Positions 37,881 through 46,936 of a stretch of 64,000 nt of DNA are shown here, piece by piece. The position numbers were made by a program, and so were the translations under genes. How positions within the stretch are numbered: position 1 is the first letter of the stretch; each line of letters starts with the position of its first letter. The stretch spans positions 682,001 through 746,000 of the forward strand of contig NZ_JRKM01000001.1 of the NCBI RefSeq assembly GCF_000768065.1. The letters run 5' to 3'. Below the pieces are notes generated by a model. It saw only the letters and a list, made by a program, of their open reading frames with translations, was not told where the DNA came from and made no database searches. The DNA comes from Aquabacterium sp. NJ1 (GTDB lineage Bacteria; Pseudomonadota; Gammaproteobacteria; Burkholderiales; Burkholderiaceae_C).

Positions 37881-38843
37881 ATGACCCATGACAAGTTCAT
37901 CCAGTCCATCGCTGGCCTGCTCCTGCTTGGCCTGCTGTCGGCATGCAAGCCCGAAGGCCCCGTGCCGTTCTCTGGCTACGCGGAGGCCGATCTCATCTAC
38001 ATCGCGCCATCGGGCGGCGGTGTTTTGCAGGATCTGCACGTGCAACGCGGGGACCACGTCACCCAAGGCACGGCGCTGTTTCAGGTCGATGCCAGCGCAG
38101 AGACGTACAACCGGCAAGCCGCCATGGCCCAGCAAAACCGCGCCAACGCCCAGTTGGCCGACCTCAGCAAGGGGCGAAGGCGCGAGGAAATCGCCGCCAT
38201 CCAGGCGCAACTGGTTCAGGCCAGGGCTGCGCGTGACACGTCCACCGCACAGCTCAAGCGCCAACGCGAACTCATACGCCAGGGTTTCGTATCCGCCGCC
38301 CAGATGGACGAACTGCAAGCCACGCAGACCCGTGATGCCGCACGCGTGAAAGAACTGGAAGCGCAACTGGCACTCGCACGCGAAGCTTCACGCCCCGACA
38401 CCATCCAGGCGGCCAAGGCCGAGGTACAGGCGGCACGCGCCCAGGTTTCGCAGTCCGCCTGGGCCGAAACGCAGAAGGCCCGCAGCGCGCCGGTCAACGC
38501 CATCGTGTTCGACGTGCTGTACCGCCAGGGCGAATGGGTGGCCCCGGGCGCCCCGGTGGTGGCCCTGCTGCCTGACCACGGCGTCAAGGTCCGCTTCTTC
38601 GTGCCTCAAGCTGATCTGGCCAAGGCGAGTGTCGGCAAGGTCGTCCAGTACCAATGCGACGGTTGCAGCCCAGGCCAGGCCCGCATCAGCTACATCTCCC
38701 CGCAGGCGGAGTTCACCCCACCGGTGATCTACAGCAACGAAAGCAAGGACAAACTGGTCTTCATGATCGAAGCCACGCCGCAGGGTGGCCAGGCCTCGCC
38801 ACTCAAACCCGGCCAGCCACTGACCGTGCGCTTTGCCTCATGA
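37881..38843 (+). CDS. HlyD/YbhG-like adaptor lipoprotein of ABC exporter 2
   Basis: 320 residues. A lipoprotein signal ends LLSAC. Lipoyl halves (YIAPSGGGVLQDLHVQRGDHV and APVNAIVFDVLYRQGEWVAPGAPV, the second quoted in part) flank a helical hairpin (about 85-195), and a barrel domain follows. It closely follows the plan of YbhG, the adaptor of the YbhFSR exporter. It starts 57 bp after ftsH-like and overlaps the next start by 4 bp. Confidence 0.92.
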   Translation: MTHDKFIQSIAGLLLLGLLSACKPEGPVPFSGYAEADLIYIAPSGGGVLQDLHVQRGDHVTQGTALFQVDASAETYNRQAAMAQQNRANAQLADLSKGRRREEIAAIQAQLVQARAARDTSTAQLKRQRELIRQGFVSAAQMDELQATQTRDAARVKELEAQLALAREASRPDTIQAAKAEVQAARAQVSQSAWAETQKARSAPVNAIVFDVLYRQGEWVAPGAPVVALLPDHGVKVRFFVPQADLAKASVGKVVQYQCDGCSPGQARISYISPQAEFTPPVIYSNESKDKLVFMIEATPQGGQASPLKPGQPLTVRFAS

Positions 38844-39766
38844 ACAGCGCAACCGACCTCGCCATCGATGTGCGTGGCCTGAGCAAGCAGTTTGATGGCC
38901 GCACCGTGGTGGACGGCATCGACATCCAGGTACGCCGCGGCGAGATCTGCGGTTTCCTGGGCCCCAACGGCAGCGGCAAGACCACCACCATCCGCATGCT
39001 GTGCGGCCTGCTGCAACCCAGCGCCGGCCAGGGCCACTGCCTGGGCTTCGACCTGCTCAGCCAGTCGCGCCAGATCAAGCTGCGCACCGGCTACATGACG
39101 CAGAAATTCGGCCTGTACGAAGACCTGTCGATCGAAGAAAACCTGCGTTTCATCGCCGAGGTGTACGACATGCCCAAGGAAGGCGAGCTGGTCCGCCAGA
39201 CGCTGGAGCGGCTGGGCCTGTACGAGCGACGCGCGCAACTGGCCGGCTCCTTGTCTGGCGGCTGGAAGCAGCGGCTGGCGCTCGCCGCCTGCCTGCTGCA
39301 TGAGCCCGAGTTGTTGCTGCTTGATGAACCGACCGCCGGCGTGGACCCCAAAGCCCGCCGCGACTTCTGGCACCAGATCCACCTGCTGGCCGCAGAGGGC
39401 CTGACCGTGCTGGTCAGCACACACTACATGGACGAGGCCGAGCGCTGCCACCGCCTGGCCTACATCTCCTACGGCAAGCTGCTCACCGCTGGCACGACCC
39501 AAGAGGTGATCGCCGACTCGATGCTGCAGACCTGGGAGGTGACCGGGCCGCAACTGGACCGCATCATCAGCCTGACAGCCGAGCACCCGCACTGGATGGC
39601 CGTGCCCTTTGGCAGCGAGATCCATGTCAGCAGCACCGAAGGCCAGGACTTCGGCGACTGGCTGACCAGCGTCGCGCCCGGGCACCCCTGGCAGGTTCGC
39701 AGCATCCCCACCGGCCTTGAAGACGTCTTCATCCACCTGAGCCGCCATGCACAAGACAATTTCTGA
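38840..39766 (+). CDS. ABC transporter ATP-binding protein of exporter 2
   Basis: 308 residues from the ATG overlapping the previous stop; the longer frame from 38654 is inside the adaptor gene. One ABC domain: Walker A GPNGSGKT (41-48), signature SLSGGWKQR, Walker B LLLLDEPTAG, H-loop VSTHYMDEAER. The C-terminal 80 residues resemble those of YbhF/drug-export ATPases. It overlaps the permease gene by 20 bp. Confidence 0.95.
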   Translation: MNSATDLAIDVRGLSKQFDGRTVVDGIDIQVRRGEICGFLGPNGSGKTTTIRMLCGLLQPSAGQGHCLGFDLLSQSRQIKLRTGYMTQKFGLYEDLSIEENLRFIAEVYDMPKEGELVRQTLERLGLYERRAQLAGSLSGGWKQRLALAACLLHEPELLLLDEPTAGVDPKARRDFWHQIHLLAAEGLTVLVSTHYMDEAERCHRLAYISYGKLLTAGTTQEVIADSMLQTWEVTGPQLDRIISLTAEHPHWMAVPFGSEIHVSSTEGQDFGDWLTSVAPGHPWQVRSIPTGLEDVFIHLSRHAQDNF

Positions 39767-40895
39767 CAAGGCCTTGTCCTGGCGGCGTGTGTGGGCGGTG
39801 CTGCGCAAGGAGTTCGTGCAACTCAAGCGTGACCGCCTCACCCTGGCCATGCTGATCGGCATCCCGCTGATCCAACTCATCTTGTTTGGCTACGCCATCA
39901 ATGGCGACCCCAAGCACCTGCCCACCGTCATCGCCGCCACCGACAACGGCCCCTTGAGCCGCAGCGTGATCCGCGCCATCGAAAACACGGGCTATTTCGA
40001 CATCCAGGCCGTTGTCAGCGAAACCGAAGCGGAACGCCAGATCAGCGAAGGCCTGGTGCAGTTCGCCATCGTGTTGCCCTCGGACTTCAGCCGCAAGCTG
40101 TTGCGCGGCGAGCACCCGGTCATCGCCGTGTATGGCGATGCCAGCGACCCATCCACCTCGGGTGGCGCCATCTCGGCGCTCAACCAGTTGCCCGCCCAGG
40201 CCCTGCAGACGGAACTGCGCGGCCCGCTGGCGCACCTGCGCAGCACGCAGCCACCCTTCGAGCTGCGCGTGCACCGCCGCTACAACCCCGAGGGCATCAC
40301 CGCCTACAACGTGGTGCCAGGCCTGATGGGCATCATCCTGGTCATGACCCTGGTGATGATGACGGCCATGGCCATGACGCGAGAGCGCGAGCGCGGCACC
40401 CTGGAAAACCTGCTGGCCACGCCCGTCAAACCCATCGAGGTCATGATGGGCAAGATCCTGCCCTACGTGGTGATCGGCTACGTGCAGGTCTCGATGATCT
40501 ACATCGCCTCGCGCGTGTTGTTCGATGTGCCGATGTTCGGCAGCTACCTGTTGCTCGCCGGCGCTGTGCTGGTCTTCATCATCGCCACGCTGGTGGTGGG
40601 CTTCCTGTTTTCCACGGTCGCGCGCACACAGCTCCAGGCCATGCAGATGGCCATCTTTTTCTTCCTGCCCAACATCATGCTTTCGGGCTTCATGTTCCCG
40701 TTCCGGGGCATGCCGAGGTGGGCGCAATGGCTGGGTGAATGCCTGCCCGTCACGCACTTCCTGCGCGTGGTTCGAGGCGTCATGCTCAAGGGTTCGACCC
40801 TGGCCGATGTCGGGCACGAACTGTGGCCCATGGCCTTGTTCATCTTGCTGGTGGGCGGCTTGGCGATGCGGCGCTACCGCCAGACGCTGGACTGA
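39747..40895 (+). CDS. ABC-2 type permease of exporter 2 (YbhS/YbhR-like)
   Basis: 382 residues. Helix 1 at about 32-50, a large outer loop, then five helices (from about 187), with the ABC-2 segment RERERGTLENLLATPVKPIEVMMGK. Only one permease gene is present where E. coli has two (ybhS, ybhR), so it should act as a homodimer or with the YhhJ-like permease. Last gene of the seven-gene unit. Confidence 0.93.
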   Translation: MHKTISDKALSWRRVWAVLRKEFVQLKRDRLTLAMLIGIPLIQLILFGYAINGDPKHLPTVIAATDNGPLSRSVIRAIENTGYFDIQAVVSETEAERQISEGLVQFAIVLPSDFSRKLLRGEHPVIAVYGDASDPSTSGGAISALNQLPAQALQTELRGPLAHLRSTQPPFELRVHRRYNPEGITAYNVVPGLMGIILVMTLVMMTAMAMTRERERGTLENLLATPVKPIEVMMGKILPYVVIGYVQVSMIYIASRVLFDVPMFGSYLLLAGAVLVFIIATLVVGFLFSTVARTQLQAMQMAIFFFLPNIMLSGFMFPFRGMPRWAQWLGECLPVTHFLRVVRGVMLKGSTLADVGHELWPMALFILLVGGLAMRRYRQTLD

Positions 40896-40927
40896 TCCCC
40901 ACCAGCAAGCCGGATCGAGCGCCGGAT

Positions 40928-41437
40928 TTACCTGGGTACCGACGCCGCCGAAGGCGCAGCCACCTTGGGTGCCAGCATCACGCGGGTCTTGCCGCCGGTG
41001 GTCACCAGGATGACGGCGTCACCGGGGTTGAAGGTTTCGTTGCCCTTAGCCTGCACGATCGAGCGGCGCTGGCCATTGGCCGTCTGCAGCAGGATCTCGA
41101 TGGCGTCTTCACGCGTGCCGAAACGCTCCACGGCGTTACCGACCACCGCGCCCACCACGGCACCGGCCACGCCGATCATGGCCGAACTGCGGTTGTTGCT
41201 GGAGGCGCCCATACCGGCCGCACCACCCAGCACGCCACCGGTCACGGCACCGGCGCCGCTCTGGCTGCCTTCGATCACGACCGGCCGCACGTTGAGCACC
41301 ACGGCGTCTTCAACCTGAGACATGCGCTGGGCGTTCTCGGGCTTGATCACATCGGGGCTGGTGGTGGAACAGGCGGCCAGCACACACAGAGACACGGCGG
41401 CAACCGACTTCAGGGTCACCTGCATAACTTGCTTCAT
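40928..41437 (-). CDS. Glycine-zipper outer-membrane lipoprotein (SlyB/Pcp-like)
   Basis: 169 residues. A lipoprotein signal ends LAAC (Cys23). A glycine zipper segment (about 60-100: GAVTGGVLGGAAGMG, GVAGAVVGAVVGNAVE) is followed by a small beta domain (about 105-155) that fits the SlyB/Pcp family. Such proteins sit in the outer membrane and support envelope integrity. It converges with the exporter operon and is 98 bp downstream of ntrC on the same strand, so read-through is possible. Confidence 0.9.
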   Translation of the reverse strand: MKQVMQVTLKSVAAVSLCVLAACSTTSPDVIKPENAQRMSQVEDAVVLNVRPVVIEGSQSGAGAVTGGVLGGAAGMGASSNNRSSAMIGVAGAVVGAVVGNAVERFGTREDAIEILLQTANGQRRSIVQAKGNETFNPGDAVILVTTGGKTRVMLAPKVAAPSAASVPR

Positions 41438-41534
41438 AAAAGCCTCGCTTCAGTACACGAACCGGGCATCTCGATGACGCCCTATCCCGGCACTGTAGCG
41501 CAGTCGCGTGAGGCTTGTGTAAAGCAAAACCGCG

Positions 41535-43193
41535 TCAGTCGTCGATGCCCAGTTCCTGGATCTTGCGCGTGATCGTGTTGCGCCCGATGCCCAGCTTTTG
41601 TGCCGCTTCAATCCGGCGACCACGGGTGAGATCCAGCGCCGTGTGGATCAGGCTGGCCTCGAACTGGCGGGTCAGCACATCCCACACATCCGGCTGGCCG
41701 GACTCCAGGCGAGAACGGGCATCGCGCTCCAGATCCTTGAGCCAGGACGGGGCACCCGAAGCCAGGCCCGCCGCAGGCGCACCCGAATCCCCGGGCGACG
41801 AAACGCCCGCCGGAGCGCCATAGGCAGATGGCACCGGGCTGGCTGGCATCGCCGAACCAAATGGCGCACCATTACCCGCAGAGCTGGGCGCCGAATAGGC
41901 CATCGGCTCACCGACCGGCGCAGTCCAGGCATCCACCGGCAAACGCGCCGGTTCCACGTGCGACACCACCGAAGCCGCAGGCGCAGCCGCCTCCGACATT
42001 GGCGCATCCGGCAACACGGCCATCGGCGAAATCAGTGACTTGTCGTCCAGCAACTCGGGCGGCAGGTCCTTGGTCTCGATCACCTGGGCGGGCGCCATCA
42101 CTGTCAGCCAATGGCAGATGTTCTCCAGCTGGCGAACGTTGCCAGGGAAGTCAAAACCAGCCAGCCGGGCCAGGGCCTGCTCGGAGATCCGCTTGGCCTC
42201 CACGCCCAGGTCCTTGGCGCTCTTTTGCAGGAAGAAGCGCGCCAGCGTGGGGATGTCCTCGCGGCGCTCGCGCAGGGCCGGCAGGCGCAGGCGGATCACG
42301 TTCAGGCGGTGGAACAAGTCCTCGCGGAACACACCCTGGCGGACGCGGTCCTCCAGGTTCTGGTGGGTGGCGGCGATCACACGCACATTGCTCTTGAGCG
42401 GGTGGTGGCCGCCCACGCGGTAGAACTGGCCATCGCTGAGCACACGCAGCAAACGCGTCTGCAGATCAAACGGCATGTCCCCGATTTCATCGAGGAACAA
42501 GGTGCCGCCATCGGCCTGCTCGAAGCGGCCACGGCGCATGGTCTGCGCACCGGTGAAGGCGCCGCGCTCATGGCCGAACAGTTCGGATTCCAGCAAGTCC
42601 TTGGGGATGGCCGCGGTGTTGATGGCCACGAAGGGCCCGTTGCCACGGGGGCTGTGCTTGTGCAGCGCGCGCGCCACCAGCTCCTTGCCCGCCCCGGATT
42701 CGCCGGTGATCAGCACCGTCACATTGCTCTGGCTGAGGCGGCCAATGGCACGAAACACATCCTGCATCGCCGGGGCCTGGCCCAGCATCTCGGGCATCTG
42801 TGTCACGCGCTCGTCGATCACCTCTTCGCGCACGCTCTCGTCCACGGCGCGGCGGATCAACTCAACCGCCTTGGGCAAGTCGAAAGGCTTGGGCAGGTAC
42901 TCGAACGCACCGCCCTGGAAGGCCGACACGGCACTGTCCAGATCCGAGTAGGCCGTCATGATGATGACGGGCAGCCCCGGCAGGCGCGCCTTCACTTTGG
43001 ACAGCAGGTCAATGCCCGAGCCACCGGGCATGCGGATGTCAGACACCAGCACCTGCGGCTCGTCGTCGTCGAGCGCCGCCAGGACATCGCGGGGGTTGGT
43101 GAACACGCGGACCGGCAGGTTCTCGCGGGTCAGTGCCTTTTCAAGCACAAAGCGGATGGATTGGTCGTCGTCAACGATCCAGATGGGTTTCAT
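41535..43193 (-). CDS. ntrC: Nitrogen regulator NtrC, with a long linker
   Basis: 552 residues, against about 470 in E. coli. Receiver domain with phospho-acceptor Asp52 (LVSDIRMPG), sigma-54 AAA+ domain with Walker A GESGAGKE and the sigma-54 contact loop GAFTGA, and a Fis-type HTH at the C-terminus (RRIEAAQKLGIGRNTITRKI). The extra length is a low-complexity Ala/Pro/Ser/Gly linker at about 388-480. NtrC-P activates glnA and other nitrogen genes at sigma-54 promoters. It is 53 bp after ntrB. Confidence 0.97.
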   Translation of the reverse strand: MKPIWIVDDDQSIRFVLEKALTRENLPVRVFTNPRDVLAALDDDEPQVLVSDIRMPGGSGIDLLSKVKARLPGLPVIIMTAYSDLDSAVSAFQGGAFEYLPKPFDLPKAVELIRRAVDESVREEVIDERVTQMPEMLGQAPAMQDVFRAIGRLSQSNVTVLITGESGAGKELVARALHKHSPRGNGPFVAINTAAIPKDLLESELFGHERGAFTGAQTMRRGRFEQADGGTLFLDEIGDMPFDLQTRLLRVLSDGQFYRVGGHHPLKSNVRVIAATHQNLEDRVRQGVFREDLFHRLNVIRLRLPALRERREDIPTLARFFLQKSAKDLGVEAKRISEQALARLAGFDFPGNVRQLENICHWLTVMAPAQVIETKDLPPELLDDKSLISPMAVLPDAPMSEAAAPAASVVSHVEPARLPVDAWTAPVGEPMAYSAPSSAGNGAPFGSAMPASPVPSAYGAPAGVSSPGDSGAPAAGLASGAPSWLKDLERDARSRLESGQPDVWDVLTRQFEASLIHTALDLTRGRRIEAAQKLGIGRNTITRKIQELGIDD

Positions 43194-43246
43194 GCTGGCC
43201 TAGTGTGGATGGCATCCCGAACCGGATACGGAAGCGACGGCCGGCG

Positions 43247-44380
43247 TCACGGCAAAGGTATCAATATTTTGAATACCGTGCGTCCCGGCTCGCTTTCGCA
43301 TTCGATGGTGCCTTGATGCTGTTGAACGAAGGTTTGCGCCAAAGTCAGACCCAGGCCGGAACCACCCTCGCGCCCCGACACCAGCGGGTAAAAAATGCGA
43401 TCGCGGATGGCCTCCGGTATGCCCGGGCCGTTGTCCTCAATATGCAAGACCAATGCCAGGCGATGCGAATGGCGGTTGATCGTCACCCTGCGCGCCACGC
43501 GGGTACGCAGGATCAGCAAGGCGTCACCTGCGGCAATGCGATCCGACAAAGCCTGCGCTGCATTGTGCGCAATGTTCAACACGGCCTGGATCAGTTGCTC
43601 GCGGTCACCGCGGAATTCAGGCAGGGAGGTGTCGTAGTCCCGCTGGACCCGCAGCCCCTTGGGGAACTCCGCCAGGATCAGCGAGCGCACCCGCTCACAC
43701 ACCTCGTGGATGTTGACGTCGCCGACCAGGTGCGGGCGGCGGTGCGGCGCCAGCAGCCGGTCCACCAGCAACTGCAAACGATCCGCCTCGTGGATGATGA
43801 CCTGCGTGTACTCGGTCAGCGACTTGGACTCCAACTCCATCTGCAGCAACTGCGCCGCGCCACGGATGCCACCCAGCGGGTTCTTGATCTCGTGCGCCAG
43901 GTTGCGGATGAGCTCCTTGTTGGCCTGTGCCTGGTCCAGCGCGCGCTCCTCGCGCTCCTGCCGGGTCTGCTGCTCGATTTCAACCAGCTCGATCAGCACG
44001 TGCGCCGTATGGTCCATCCGGGTCACGATGACCTGAACCGGCAGCGGGTCGCCCGCCAGCACATGCTGATGCCGCTTGAGCTCGGCCTGCAGGCGGCTGG
44101 TGGCGAACTCGTTGCGCGCCACGGCCGTGACGATGTCCCGCAGCAGGGTCGGGTCCACAAACCAGTCGAAGATGGACTCACGCATCACGCTGCGCCGCGA
44201 CAGGCCCAGCACCTCCTCGAACACGGCGTTGGCGAACAAACATTGCCCGCCCGACTCGACCACCGCCACCATGGTAGCCAGGTAATCAAATGCCGCGTAC
44301 GGCGTGGACGCCTCCTGCGCCCCGCTCGCAACCCCGCGCCTGGCACCCTTGCCCGGCGCCACCGATTTGCTCGCCATCAT
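43247..44380 (-). CDS. ntrB: Nitrogen sensor kinase NtrB
   Basis: 377 residues, soluble. A PAS domain (about 28-140) and the histidine kinase core, with phospho-accepting His163 in NLAHEIKNPLGGI and ATP-binding boxes HIEDNGPGI and GREGGSGLGLTLAQTFV. It phosphorylates NtrC under nitrogen limitation and is switched to phosphatase by PII. It lies 53 bp after the small coiled-coil gene. GlnB/GlnK are not in this window. Confidence 0.96.
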   Translation of the reverse strand: MMASKSVAPGKGARRGVASGAQEASTPYAAFDYLATMVAVVESGGQCLFANAVFEEVLGLSRRSVMRESIFDWFVDPTLLRDIVTAVARNEFATSRLQAELKRHQHVLAGDPLPVQVIVTRMDHTAHVLIELVEIEQQTRQEREERALDQAQANKELIRNLAHEIKNPLGGIRGAAQLLQMELESKSLTEYTQVIIHEADRLQLLVDRLLAPHRRPHLVGDVNIHEVCERVRSLILAEFPKGLRVQRDYDTSLPEFRGDREQLIQAVLNIAHNAAQALSDRIAAGDALLILRTRVARRVTINRHSHRLALVLHIEDNGPGIPEAIRDRIFYPLVSGREGGSGLGLTLAQTFVQQHQGTIECESEPGRTVFKILIPLP

Positions 44381-44432
44381 CCCGAAACCTCATCTGCCGA
44401 ACCTGCACATGGCTGCGGCTCGGCACAAGCGC

Positions 44433-45023
44433 TTACTGCGCAGGCTTGCCAGCCGGTGCGCTACCGGCACTACCCAGGTTGCCCAACTCACGCTTGAGGG
44501 CGGCCACATCGGCCTCCTTGCGCGTGATGGCGGCCTTCATCTCGTTGACGCGGTCCTGGTACTTCTGGAAGTTGCGCTCGTCGCCCTTGCGATCGGGCTG
44601 CCCGTTGTTGTATTCCTTTTGCAGCGCGGCCAAGGCCTCTTCTTCCTTGCGAAGCTCGGCCTCCAGGATCTTGCGGCGATCGGCATCGCGCGCCTTCTGG
44701 TCGTCGCTGGACACCTTCTCACCGGCGGCACCGCTGCCAGACGATGGCGCTGAACGCGCCCCGCCCTTGGGGATCACGGACTGGATCACCGTGATGGGCG
44801 CGCCATCGAGCGTCTTGCAGCCCTTGGCCGCGGCCTCTTTGGCGCTCAGTGCATCGGTGTACAGGTTGCCGGGGCAGCGGTAAACCGGCTTGTCCTCGGC
44901 ATGTGCGGGCGACTGGGCCAGGAGCAGCACGCCAGCCGTTGCCAGGCCCATCAACCAGCCAGAACGCCCAGACGTGCCCCGACCCGATTCAGCCACAGGT
45001 AGGTGATTAGCCATATCCGTCAT
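44433..45023 (-). CDS. Exported coiled-coil protein between glnA and ntrB, function unknown
   Basis: 196 residues from the ATG at 45023 (another ATG at 45014; the open frame begins at 45080). A signal peptide ends AHA at about residue 42. The mature part starts VYRCPGNLYTDALSAKEAAAKGC, with two Cys that may pair, then a Ser/Gly spacer and a strongly charged helical coiled coil (about 105-180, Glu/Lys/Arg/Ala). The N-terminal part resembles DUF4124-like segments, a weak match. Its place in the glnA-ntrBC locus suggests co-regulation, not necessarily a nitrogen role. Confidence 0.8.
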   Translation of the reverse strand: MTDMANHLPVAESGRGTSGRSGWLMGLATAGVLLLAQSPAHAEDKPVYRCPGNLYTDALSAKEAAAKGCKTLDGAPITVIQSVIPKGGARSAPSSGSGAAGEKVSSDDQKARDADRRKILEAELRKEEEALAALQKEYNNGQPDRKGDERNFQKYQDRVNEMKAAITRKEADVAALKRELGNLGSAGSAPAGKPAQ

Positions 45024-45071
45024 GTTGATCCAATGAAGTACCTCGGGTGCCGCACCCGAAATCTGACAGGC

Positions 45072-45102
45072 AGTATGCACTCAAGCCACGGGAGGCAGTC
45101 AA
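45072..45102 (-). promoter_or_regulatory. Possible promoter for the coiled-coil-ntrB-ntrC unit
   Basis: Minus strand TTGACT (45097-45102) and CATACT (45072-45077), spacer 19 bp, longer than ideal. It lies after the glnA terminator and before the coiled-coil gene. Confidence 0.35.
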
Positions 45103-45163
45103 CAGCACAAGCCAGCGAAGGCCGCCCACATCGCCTCACGGCGCAGAAAACAACACCTGAAAC

Positions 45164-45189
45164 GAAAAAGGGCGACTTGCGTCGCCCTT
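45164..45189 (-). terminator. Terminator after glnA
   Basis: Stem AAGGGCGAC / GTCGCCCTT with a 4-nt loop, then TTTTTCG on the minus strand. Confidence 0.85.
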
Positions 45190-45228
45190 CGATCTGGCCC
45201 CTGAGAGCCATGCCCGCATCCCGAAGGA

Positions 45229-46647
45229 TCACAGAGCGTAGTACATGTCGTACTCGACCGGATGGGTGGCCATGCGGAAACGAGTCACTTCCTGCATCTT
45301 CAGTTCGATGTAGGCGTCCAGGTACGAATCGGTGAACACGCCACCCTTGGTCAGGAACGCGCGGTCCTTGTCCAAGTATTCCAGAGCCTGATCCAGGCTG
45401 TGGCAGACGGTCGGCACCAGTGCATCTTCCTCGGGAGGCAGATGGTACAGGTCCTTCGTGGCGGCTTCGCCCGGATGGATCTTGTTTTCCACGCCGTCCA
45501 GACCAGCCATCATCAGGGCTGCGAAAGCCAGGTAAGGGTTGGCGGAAGGATCGGGGAAACGTGCTTCGATACGGCGGCCCTTGGGGTTCGCGACGTAAGG
45601 AATACGGATCGAGGCGGAGCGGTTCTTGGCCGAGTAAGCCAGCTTCACCGGGGCTTCGAAACCAGGCACCAGACGCTTGTACGAGTTCGTACCGGGGTTG
45701 GTGATGGCGTTCAGGGCACGAGCGTGCTTGATGATGCCGCCGATGTAGTACAGGGCGAATTCGCTCAGGCCAGCATAGCCTTCGCCGGCGAACAGGTTCT
45801 TGCCGTCCTTCCAGATGGACTGGTGAACGTGCATGCCGGAACCGTTGTCACCCACGATGGGCTTGGGCATGAAGGTGGCGGTCTTGCCGTAAGCATGGGC
45901 CACGTTCGTGATCACATACTTTTGCAGTTGCAGCCAGTCAGCGCGCTGAGTCAGGGTGCTGAACTTCGTGCCGATTTCCATCTGGCCAGCGTTGGCCACT
46001 TCGTGGTGGTGCACTTCAACGGGAATGCCCAGCGATTCGAGGATCAGGCACATTTCCGAACGCATGTCCTGGCCCGAGTCAACGGGAGGCACGGGGAAGT
46101 AGCCGCCCTTGACGGTGGGACGGTAGCCGGAGTTGCCGTGCTCGTATTCCTTGGAGGTGTTCCAGGCGCCTTCTTCGGATTCGATCTTGAAGAAGCTGCC
46201 GGACATTTCATTGCCCCAGCGGACCGAGTCGAACACGAAGAATTCGGGTTCCGGACCGAAGTAGGCGGTGTCGCCCAGGCCCGAAGCCTTCAGGTAGGCT
46301 TCAGCGCGCTTGGCCAGCGAGCGAGGATCGCGCTCGTAGGGCTTGCCGTCATGCGGATCGATCACGTCGCAAGACAGGATCAGGGTGGGCTCTTCGAAGA
46401 AAGGGTCGATATTCGCCGTGTTGGGATCGGGCATCAGCAGCATGTCGGATGCTTCGATACCCTTCCAGCCAGCGATAGACGAACCGTCGAAGGCGTGGCC
46501 CGAGGTGAACTTGTCTTCGTCGAAATGGGAAACGGGCACGGAAACGTGCTGTTCTTTGCCACGGGTGTCAGTGAAGCGGAAGTCAACGAACTTGACTTCG
46601 TTGTCCTTCACGAGCTTCATCACGTCGGCGACGGTCTTGTTGGCCAT
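45229..46647 (-). CDS. glnA: Glutamine synthetase type I
   Basis: 472 residues, normal for GSI-beta. Beta-grasp N-terminal domain (about 15-100, with [12 protein letters not shown]) and the catalytic domain with the glutamate/metal motif FGPEPEFF, the ATP loop [16 protein letters not shown], and the adenylylation site Tyr in DLYHLPPEE near residue 400. It makes glutamine from glutamate and ammonia; the Tyr means activity is tuned by GlnE. A sigma-54 promoter precedes it and ntrBC lie downstream. Confidence 0.98.
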   Translation of the reverse strand: MANKTVADVMKLVKDNEVKFVDFRFTDTRGKEQHVSVPVSHFDEDKFTSGHAFDGSSIAGWKGIEASDMLLMPDPNTANIDPFFEEPTLILSCDVIDPHDGKPYERDPRSLAKRAEAYLKASGLGDTAYFGPEPEFFVFDSVRWGNEMSGSFFKIESEEGAWNTSKEYEHGNSGYRPTVKGGYFPVPPVDSGQDMRSEMCLILESLGIPVEVHHHEVANAGQMEIGTKFSTLTQRADWLQLQKYVITNVAHAYGKTATFMPKPIVGDNGSGMHVHQSIWKDGKNLFAGEGYAGLSEFALYYIGGIIKHARALNAITNPGTNSYKRLVPGFEAPVKLAYSAKNRSASIRIPYVANPKGRRIEARFPDPSANPYLAFAALMMAGLDGVENKIHPGEAATKDLYHLPPEEDALVPTVCHSLDQALEYLDKDRAFLTKGGVFTDSYLDAYIELKMQEVTRFRMATHPVEYDMYYAL

Positions 46648-46730
46648 CAGGTGCTCCTAGCAAGAGGCGTAATGTGGATGCAAGAGGAATTTGTGTCTGT
46701 TTCCAGATCAGAAACAGCGCGCAGTGTAAT

Positions 46731-46746
46731 AGCAGAAAGCGTGCCT
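46731..46746 (-). promoter_or_regulatory. Sigma-54 promoter of glnA
   Basis: Minus strand AGGCACGCTTTCTGCT against consensus TGGCACGNNNNTTGCW: GG and GC are correctly 10 bp apart. Start near 46721, about 74 nt before the ATG. Confidence 0.8.
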
Positions 46747-46908
46747 CACGGCGATGACAGATCAAGCTTTGCGATTTCCTGCGCGGGTAAGCCCCTGGGA
46801 AATCGCACCGAAGCGGTTCAGATCGTCCGATTAACCATGCACTCGAACATGCCATCTTGCGAATGGTGGAATGCATCGGCAGCCGACGCAGGATCTGGCG
46901 AAGGCTGC

Positions 46909-46929
46909 TGCGCACCACTTTCGTGCGCA
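46909..46929. promoter_or_regulatory. NtrC-like binding site upstream of glnA
   Basis: Perfect inverted repeat TGCGCAC-N7-GTGCGCA, containing GCAC-N7-GTGC, the core of the NtrC site. It lies about 200 bp before the predicted sigma-54 start, a distance that needs DNA looping. A half-matching site is at 46805-46819. The 46648-46936 gap holds no gene. Confidence 0.6.
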
Positions 46930-46936
46930 AACAGCA

